Assembly: GCA_029204225.1 (NCBI GenBank) | Contig: MU832134.1 | Coordinates: 21,591-85,590, forward strand | DNA length: 64,000 bases | Source of the DNA: Diphasiastrum complanatum | Taxonomy: Eukaryota; Streptophyta; Lycopodiopsida; Lycopodiales; Lycopodiaceae | Direction: 5' to 3' | In this document: piece by piece, positions 56,465-64,000 of the stretch | Layout of the letters: every line of letters starts with the position of its first letter | Numbering within the stretch: the first letter of the stretch is position 1 | The notes under the pieces: model-generated | The model's input: only the letters and a program-made list of their open reading frames with translations | The model's database searches: none | Told to the model about the DNA's origin: nothing | Position numbers and translations under genes: made by a program

Positions 56465-58365
56465 TTAATGGATGAATACAAAAAGTAGGTCGAGAGAATT
56501 TGCACGAGCTTCAACTAGTTCTTCAATATTGGTTAACCTTTCGTTAATACAGTCTTGATCTGTTCGTTGAGCTTGAATATGAAAAGTTTTCACCTCAAAT
56601 TCAATAGGCAAAATAGGATGCATACCATACGTAAGAAAATATGGTGTCTGTTTTGTTGTAATTTTTTCTATGTTATGATAAGCCCAGAGAACTGATGGTA
56701 GTTTCTGATCCCAATCCGTTGCATGTGCAATAGTAATTTTGTTCAGGATCTTACATAAAATTCCATTAGCTCTCTCTGTCAACCCGTTTGCTTTTTATTT
56801 ATACGGTGTAGTTTTTCTGTGTTTGATCAGAAAATATGTTGTCAGCAACCATATAGTGTCATTTAGAAAATGTGTACCTCAGTCACTTACTAGTTCAAGG
56901 GGACAACCATAACTTGTGATTATACTTTTGAATAAGAACGTCGTGACAGTTTCGCATCGTTTCGTTTCGTCACCTCTGCTTCAACGTTCTTTGTAGTATA
57001 ATTCATTGCAACTAGAATATAACGACATTTACTATGTCAAGTCACAGGTTTAATTGGACTGACAAAGTCAATCCCCCACTTCTCGAATGGTGCAAGAGAC
57101 AGGATTGGTGTCAACGACCAATTCATTACTTTGGTAGGCTTACCAAATCTCTGGCATGGATCGCACGAACGAATAAAATTTAATACATCCTTGAACATGG
57201 TTGGCCACCAGTATTTGGTGGTCAATATCTTATTAACAGTATTCTTCAATGCAAAGTGTCCTCCAGCATCTTTTGAATGTAAGGCTTGAACAAGACATCT
57301 TCGTAGCTGATGATCAGCACCAAGCTTGTACAGAACATTGTTAATAATCATATAAGTTGCTACCTTATATTGAAAAACTGTCTTTTTCTCCAAATCATAA
57401 CCATCCAGATATATCTGATCCTTGAGATAAGTAATGATATCAGAATATAACAAATTTGTGGAAGAAATTTCAAATAGATGTTCGTCTGGAAAATCATCAT
57501 TAATTGGTTCTTCAATTTTTCCAGTACTGAGATGCGAAAGATAATCAGCATTTGTATGATACTTTCCTTGACAAAGTTCTACTTGATAAGTGAATTCCTA
57601 CAGAAGTAGAACCCATCGAGCAATTCGTCCAGATAGATCTGGTTTATTTACAAGATACTTAAGAGCATAGTGATCAACGTGAAAAATAAATGCATATCCT
57701 AGCAAATAATGCCGAAATTTCTTAATAGTGAAAATCATGCTAAGTGCTTCCCTTTCTGTAGCCAAATAATTCTTCTCTGAGGCACTAAGTTGTTGACTCG
57801 CATAGTAAATGGGATGATCCTTCTTCTGGTCGTCCTTCTGGCTCAGACAGACGCCAATAGCAACTGCAGCAACATCAACATAACTATGAAATAAAATAGC
57901 CCAATTGGGTGGTCTAAGAATAGGAGCATTGATCAACTTGTGCTTAAGTTCTTCGAATGCTTTCTGTTGTTCATTTGTCCACAAGTATTCCACTTGTTTC
58001 TTCAGTAGATGTGTAAGAGAGGCAGTAATAGAAGCATGATTTTGAATAAATCTCCGATAATAGCCAACATGTCCTAAGAAAGCTCTTAGTTCACATAAAT
58101 TGGTTGGTATCTGGAGATTCTTTATAAGCTCGACTTTACCTTTGTCGACTTCTATTCCTCTGTTAGATATCCTGTGTCCAAGTAATATTCCTTCTTTCAT
58201 ACCAAAAAACCATTTCTCTAGATGAAGGGATAAACAAGTATCTCGACACCATTGCAATGTTAATTTCAGCTTCTGCAGGTGTGTCTTGATATCACTATAT
58301 ACACATAAATTATCAATGAATATTTCCAAAAAGGTTCTTAGGAAGGCAGCCTTGACTACCCTCAA
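56465..58365 (-). pseudogene. Ty3/gypsy pol: RT (3' half), RNase H, integrase
   Basis: The RT begins at RVVKAAFLRTFLEIFID, where the catalytic FVDD-type box reads FIDN, a lost Asp. It continues through FGMKEGILLGHRIS and RAFLGHVGYYRRFI. RNase H has FHSYVDVAAVAIG, ATEREALSMIF and FHVDHYALKYL. Integrase follows at 57453-57037 with an HHCC finger (GGHFALK, then CDPCQRFGK) and WGIDFVSPI, and ends at 56782-56500 (NGLTERANG, PYFLTYGMHP). The 5' half of RT and the protease are missing. Sequence type and the tRNA-Asp primer site fit the Tat/Athila side of Ty3/gypsy. Confidence 0.9.
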
Positions 58366-58389
58366 CCACGAAAGCCGATTGGTTATGTA

Positions 58390-58944
58390 TTGTTATTCTT
58401 GAATTGCAGAGAGCCTAGCCACAAGTATCCTGACTGCCCTCAGCCGCAGAAGCCGCGACCCAAATATCAGTATGTAGCAACACCAGCTGCTGCAGACACG
58501 AAAGCGAAAGCTTCGACTGATGCTGTTGTGCAGAGAATTGACATTATTGAAGGAAAATTGGTAAAGAGAGAAAACCAGTCCTGGCCAAATGACGTGGAGA
58601 AGATTTTCAAAGTCACAACGAGAAGCAAAGGCTCCTCGAAACCTGAACAGAAATCTTCGACGAAGCATAGAAAATCCTCAAAAAAGAAATCTTCTAGCAA
58701 GACGACGAACAAGTCTATGACTAAAGAAGATCTTAAAGGTGACCCCGACTATGACCGCGATGCTGCAAAGTTATTTGCAAAAGATATCTCAGCAGAAGCG
58801 AAGGAAATTATTGAAACTGAACTTCAGTCAGCTGCTGCAGAGAAGGTGGTCACTTTTGAGGAAGGGGACGAAGAAATTGTGAAGACTAAATTGTCTAGTA
58901 TTGAATCATCATCGCTATCATTGGAATCAGTTCTAGACTTTTGA
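58390..58944 (+). pseudogene. Gypsy nucleocapsid-to-protease linker, inverted relative to the rest of the element
   Basis: The plus-strand frame begins CREPSHKYPDCPQPQK, a CCHC zinc knuckle with its first Cys lost or out of frame. It runs through a Lys/Ser-rich basic stretch and then an acidic tail. This is the part expected between gag and protease. The gag domain (58950-59460) and RT (up to 58365) lie on the minus strand, so the segment is flipped. Confidence 0.65.
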
Positions 58945-59460
58945 GATCTTTTAGCTGATCGTCGCTTTCGTGCTAGTTTCAAGGTCTTGAGATTTTTGGC
59001 ACTAGCTATTACTGTTGCTAAGGAGGTCATGTCTCCTTGTCTACAATACCGATCAATTTTTGGTGGAGCCAAAAACCATTCGATCTGCATATCAACAGGA
59101 TATACACCGGTCAGTTTTCCTATAAGATTTTTAATCTTTCGTGTATATTTGCGAAGAGATTCTTTACTCTTCTTCTGAACATTGTCCAGACGTCCGAGAA
59201 TTCTAGATTTGTAACCAATTTCTCTGAACTGGTTCAGAAATGCATCTTTCAGCAGGTACCAGGTTCCTACACAGCCTGGTTCAGTCTGACTTTACCATAT
59301 GCGCGCCTACTTTCTTAGCAGACCAGGGAAGATTCATAGTTTATCTACGTCAGTTCCTTCGTTATTTGCATTAGCGATTGACTCGAATTGTGAGACATAG
59401 CTATCTGCATCATCAAAAGAAGTCCCTTTATAATAATCGTGCTTTTTGAGATAGAAGTGA
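58945..59460 (-). pseudogene. Gypsy gag (capsid) remnant
   Basis: Minus-strand pieces in order: HDYYKGTSFDDADSYVSQF, DVDKL-IFPGLLRK, LLKDAFLNQFREIGYK, LRKYTRKIKNLIGKLTG, QIEWFLA. This is the order of the retrotransposon gag domain. Several stops and a shift are present. Confidence 0.75.
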
Positions 59461-59670
59461 AACGTGCAGTAGGACCCTCCATACCAAAGCTAATTAGGAG
59501 TTCAAGTAACTAAGCAGTGATTTTGTCTGATTTCTTCGACTAGTACTTTCACTCTGTCTTCGTAAAAATTCCTCTCTAAGCTTACGATATCGTTCTAATC
59601 TGGATTCTCTATCTGACAGACACTAGAGATGGAGATGGATGTGTCAGATTTCTTATAACTTTCCTAGACT

Positions 59671-59688
59671 ATCCCCGGCAAAGGCACC
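59671..59688 (-). other. Primer-binding site (tRNA-Asp) of the gypsy element
   Basis: The minus strand reads TGGTGCCTTTGCCGGGGA, two or so mismatches from the tRNA-Asp 3' end, next to an LTR end. Compare the extended tRNA-Asp site at 22503-22580. Confidence 0.8.
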
Positions 59689-59693
59689 AAAAA

Positions 59694-61100
59694 TTGGTAT
59701 ATATTGTACTATAATATAGATTTTGTAGTAAATAGTATCGTTCCCACAGAGGACAGCATTAGAAAGTTATGTTTTTGGTACAATTCATGATAAGTGGTTT
59801 CAGGTGTTATTTTGGTTGTCGACAAACATTAAAAAGTAACCAGTATTACTTGTGTTTGGGGAATGTAATGTTAATAATTTCAGAAAACAATATGGCCTCT
59901 ATCAAATCGAATGAAACTAGTTCTACAGATGAGATGTTATCAGAGTAGTACAGTAGTGCTACACTCTGGTTGATTAAGATGTTAATAGAGAGTCGAGAAG
60001 TGTTTGATGTATTTGCGACTGTGCAGACAATTAATCAATCATGTTTGTGAACTGTTCGTTTCTAGACAGAAGTCCTCAACAACTTAAGTCCAATTTAATG
60101 GTTAAAGGACACAAATAGTTTTAGAGCACGTTAGAAACTTATTTCAATTACAATCAGGAACACAGATCAAAGACTCAATTCTTCAGACAGGGACTGTCAT
60201 CTCATATGTATACATACAGCTTTATTCAATGAACGTGCTAGACTACACCAAAGATAGTCGTTATTTGAGTGCCGGATAGAAAGTATTCGTGACAGACGAA
60301 TAAGATGGTTTTAAAGACAGATCTTTAGAGCATGTTTTACGGATACATAGCAAATGACTGTAATGCGCTAGAGAGTTTGTCTGATCATAGAGTAATTCAT
60401 GTAATGCATTAGAGATTGCTAGTAGACTAAAGATCACTCACACTCAACAGTGCGGAGAATAGAGATAAGGGAGAATAACTCTCAACACTCTATTCACTTC
60501 TTCAACCTCTTACATATGCATAAACTCTTCTCTCTCGATGCTCGAGACTGAAGTGTGAGATCGATATATGTTCTACGGGGCGAACAAACACACCTCTAAA
60601 ACAACAGGTGCAGTCGCTCCCGCGAAAAGGTCTAGTTAACAATTAGACTAAATATACGTTCAATTATACCATAAGAGGTATATTTAACTAAGAGTTAAGA
60701 TTACTCTAGTTTAACATGTCTTTTCATATCTAGTCGTTTCGTGTAGATGACCTAGTAAAGCTTATCCAAGGCAATGTCTTTCTTTTTAAAGGTCTTGTCC
60801 TTAACTACAAGGCAAGTACTTAGGAGATATATTCCGAGAAATATATCTCCTAAGTACTTCATGATTTATACTTATCCAGCTCATATCTTCATTTTCGAGT
60901 ATATCATGTCATATTTATGTTGATATTCAATATTTAACAAATTCATGGCATCACAGTTTTTTATTTACTTCAATTTTCTCTTGTATGTTTTCACATATTA
61001 TTCTATAGTGATTGAGAGAATAAAATGATGCGAAATAACCACGTCACTATAATATACATATCAACAATTTAAATATGGTTGAGATGTCAACTCGATCCAA
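59694..61100 (-). mobile_element. 5' LTR of the gypsy element (far border uncertain)
   Basis: Starts (plus orientation) TGGTATATATTGTAC next to the primer site and includes GTATCGTTCCCACAGAGGA, wording common in gypsy LTRs. The outer border is not resolved; no second copy was found in the window. It carries a 19-bp perfect hairpin. Confidence 0.55.
60814..60859. repeat. Perfect 19-bp inverted repeat, 8-nt loop
   Basis: AAGTACTTAGGAGATATAT (60814-60832) and its exact reverse complement (60841-60859) flank TCCGAGAA. Confidence 0.92.
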
Positions 61101-61249
61101 TGTTATTGCAATACAGGTATATAAAGTAATTAACTTTTACAAGAACTTTTTTCAATAGTTGATATATCAAGAGTTGTTGCAAAAAAAATTTCAGAAGTAA
61201 CACATCAATATCACTTGTAGCAGTTATAAGTAAGGTAGAATTATTGTGT

Positions 61250-61636
61250 TATTGTACTGTGGGTCCTATCAGTCGATAAGGATCAGTTGGCCTCATCACG
61301 AGGCGAGTCGACGGGACAAGCGTCCCATCAACGGCAATCTGGGTCATGCATGGGTTGCTTGAGTGAAGAACTATATGTACTGTGTAATTTCATTTTGAGA
61401 AATACAGTTGCTATGTGAGCTTGGAGTGGAGAGTGTTTTCTGTGTGTGTTAATGTGTAGCATGATCTGTGTTCTTGTTCGAAGCAAATTCTAAGTTGGTA
61501 TCAGAGTCATACAGGGAGTGTACACAGTACAATGTCGTCGTTGAAGAGAGCTTCTGGAGAAGAGTCTTCTGAGAGTTTGGGATTTACGACGGGGAGAAAG
61601 CAGAAAAGTCACTGCTTGGAAAGACGTTTAGAGTAA
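61250..61636 (+). mobile_element. Copia-type LTR end, primer site and gag-start fragment
   Basis: An initiator-Met primer-like site (TGGTATCAGAGTCAT) begins at 61496. An LTR-like stretch precedes it. A short ATG frame (61532-61636, 34 aa, MSSLKRASGEE) follows and then stops. No further coding is seen. Confidence 0.5.
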
Positions 61637-61735
61637 CGGGGTTTGTAGAGGAGCTGCACAGAGAAGTGATAGTGACCATAGCAATCTACAAGGCAAAATT
61701 TGGTAGAGAACTGAGAAAAACTAAATGTTGATTCG

Positions 61736-61830
61736 TGGCCTTGAAGATGGCCAAGTCTTCAATGACTTCAAATTGTTGAACTTAATATTTGAACTTGAAA
61801 TTATGATAGAATTGGTTACCCTTTGCTGGA
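61736..61830 (-). repeat. Inverted copy of 23308-23400
   Basis: On the minus strand it carries TCTCCAGCAAAGGGTAACCA, TTCAAGTTCAAAT and TTGAAGTCATTGAAGACTTG, matching the 23.3-kb plus-strand segment with few changes. It is probably a fragment of a gag gene. Confidence 0.85.
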
Positions 61831-61839
61831 GATTGTCAA

Positions 61840-62464
61840 AATATTGAAAAATCTATCTAATGCTATGAGTATTGGGTACTAAGAATGCCAAAGATGAATT
61901 GAGCTCTTTTGGCTTAGTAAAGACCCATCTTAGAATAAAATATTCAAGGTAGGTAGAAGCAGAAACTCGAGCTACCATAGGAATTGCCATTTGTACTTTA
62001 CAATGCCACATTTAATGCATGAAAAGACTATGTGGCATAATTAAACATAGTGAGGTGGCTTGGATAAGTCTAGATAGCTTGAGAGGTGGATCCACAACTC
62101 CAATTCAACTCAAAGTAGGAGGAGAGTCCATGGATCTATATATATGTGATGTACTCTCATTGAGAAAATGATGAAATTTGTGTGTAATGCAAATTTGGAG
62201 ACAAGCTCTTTGTGCCCTCTCTCTCTCCCACGAGTTTTGTACTTGCTTCTTTCTCTCTCTAGCCGAGTAGAGACATTTATGATGCTTAGTCTTATGTTTT
62301 GTTGACAGATCTTGCTTGTAACACAATAATATTGATTGTATGATCAGCTTTCCTTTTGACAACCAATGCTAGTCTGATCTTTATGGTGTTATTGGGCTTA
62401 GGAGATCAAAAATACATGTGTAGGGCATCCCACATGTGTGAATTCATCATGGTATCAGAGCCTG
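61840..62464 (+). mobile_element. 5' LTR (border uncertain) and primer site of a copia element
   Basis: TGGTATCAGAGCCTGC at 62451 follows CATGTGTGAATTCATCA, a normal LTR end. The left border is unresolved. A TATA-like CTATATATATGTG lies at about 62135. Confidence 0.65.
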
Positions 62465-63206
62465 CCTAAGTTTTACAAGCAAATCTAATCAAAAGTTTGC
62501 AGATCGGATCAGATTTCAAGCTAGGAATTGTCTAGATTCTACTTTCTAGCTAGTTTGCAGTTTTCTGGTGATTTAGAGTTTCAAACCACATTGAATGGGC
62601 CAGATCAGGTACTGTACGGAATTTCAGGAGCTGGCACATGTAAAATCCGCCCATTTTCAGATTGGTGGTTTTCTCTCACCTTAAATCCAAATTTCCTGCA
62701 AATTAGCCCACTAGAAAGCTAGAAATGGTAGAATCTGATGCAATTTGAATCATGACAGTTGGATAAGCCAATCAAAAGTTATAAGCTTTTGAAGAGTCGT
62801 AGGTAGGGGCACCTAGACTTGTGGCAAATGGTGTGTACATGTCATTTATTGCTTGAATGATCACAAAAAATCATCCAGAGGCTGCACAAATCTCATCTAT
62901 ATGTGATTTAGTACAAAATTTATAGGTTCTAGGCAAATTGTTTCCTACAAATAGATTGTATTTGAGTCAATTTGACATTTTTGGAATATTCACATGTGTG
63001 AAATTCAGAGAACCATAACTTTGGCTATACTTCATCTTTTTGATGATTCAAATCTTGTTTTAGAGAGATTGTCAAGCTAGTGAGATCTATCTCACAATTT
63101 TTTTGCTTAGTCTTACATAGGATTTGGTTTTGTACCCTTGATTGGTCCCTATAGTGAGAAGATAAGCAATTCTTTCATCCATCTTTTTTGATCTCCATCA
63201 TTCTTT

Positions 63207-64000
63207 ATGACTTCAATGGGTGTCTTTCTATTAGAAGCAAGTGAAAGATTGTCAACCTCCAATTACTCAATTTGGAAGGTTAGAATGGAATTTGTCTTAA
63301 TACTACAAGATGTGATGGATATTGTACTTGACATTGAAGAAGAACCACAAATTCCTCAAGAAATTCCAAAGTACAAAAAGAGAGCCAGATGGCTCTACAT
63401 TATATTAAGATGAACGTCTCAAATGACATCTTAAGAGAAATTGGTGCTTGTACTAATGCCAAAGATGCTTTGGGATACTCTCAAGTCTATCTATGAGGCA
63501 AAGAATACTTCTAGACTTCTAACACTAAGAAACCAAATTTTTCAAAGTGTACAGAGAAGTGATGAATGTGCTTCAGCTTATGTAATGAGAGTTAAAGACC
63601 TCCATAGATAATTGTCATGCATAGGAGACACCTACAACCAAAATGAACTTTTTCAAGTCATACTTAATGGGTTAAAGGAGGAATATGACAACCTTGTTCA
63701 GAGTTATGCCATTAAGGAGGAGCTACCAAGTTTGGAAGCACTCTAAGTGTGCTCATTTCTGAAGAATCAAGACAAGAGTATAAACTCTTGAAAATGGAGA
63801 GACTGTCTCTCAACATTGATGGTATAGCTCTCTTTACCAAAGGACAAGCACAAGACAAGAAGTAAGAATCAACACCAAGTCCTCTTAAAAAAAAACAAGA
63901 ACAATCTTATTTCCAAGGAGAAAGGAGATGAGGATGAGTCCTCTCGAGCTTCCACATCCAAGAAGAAGAAGAAAAACATCAAGTGTTTCTTTTGTGGCAA
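63207..64000 (+). pseudogene. Copia gag, decayed and cut by the window edge
   Basis: The N-terminal copia gag block (RLSTSNYSIWKVRMEF) is at about 63250. It is followed by the UBN2-type capsid wording (SIYEAKNTSRLLTLRNQIF, YVMRVKDLHR, ILNGLKEEYDNLV). A basic stretch and the first half of the zinc knuckle (IKCFFCGK) are at the window end. The frame is broken by stops at about 63411, 63609 and 63744. The knuckle wording resembles that of the pol-less element at 32.8 kb. Confidence 0.82.

Overview
The window looks like nuclear DNA of a land plant, most likely a seed plant with a large, repeat-rich genome (a gymnosperm is my best guess, by inference). Two intact plant genes with GT-AG introns, one intron of about 5.8 kb, AT-rich spacers, decayed Ty1/copia, Ty3/gypsy and LINE elements, and a dozen or so long (GA/CT)n tracts all fit this. 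Nothing looks bacterial or organellar.

Genes. (1) A heptahelical membrane protein of the HHP/adiponectin-receptor (PAQR) family lies on the minus strand in three exons (13331-13036, 7274-7025, 6817-6158), giving 401 aa with all zinc-site residues. (2) A GDSL-type lipase/esterase lies on the minus strand in five exons (43536-43287, 43138-43011, 42894-42655, 42549-42297, 42185-41965), giving 363 aa with a signal peptide and all catalytic blocks. I found no other gene I would call host and functional.

Mobile DNA, left to right. 1-1960: broken copia pol. 6.8-13.0 kb: HHP intron 1, full of microsatellites, a perfect palindrome and a tRNA-like repeat. 16.5-18.6 kb: a decayed transposase-like gene of a family I cannot name, with a diverged second copy at 51.7-53.6 kb. 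19.7-21.1 kb: a broken reading frame with a histone H3-like fold, a basic Pro/Ser linker and the start of an Ulp1/C48-type protease domain. 21.3-21.7 kb: a possible BAH-domain remnant. 22.2-27.4 kb: a pol-less LTR element with an almost complete tRNA-Asp copy at its primer site and five copies of an unknown aromatic module. 30.2-35.5 kb: a complete pol-less LTR element with a 5-bp target duplication. 36.7-39.8 kb: satellite-like GGC-rich repeats between two direct repeats. 40.2 and 44.8-46.3 kb: LINE fragments. 46.6-47.9 kb: copia remnant. 53.6-54.7 kb: chromovirus remnant. 54.8-61 kb: a Ty3/gypsy element with an extra 3' ORF and an inverted internal segment. 61.2-64 kb: copia LTR ends, primer sites and a gag gene cut by the window edge.

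The most unusual content is the 16.5-22 kb block, where transposase-like, histone H3-like, Ulp1-like and possibly BAH-like modules sit side by side, and the two LTR elements whose internal proteins are made of duplicated, unrecognised modules.
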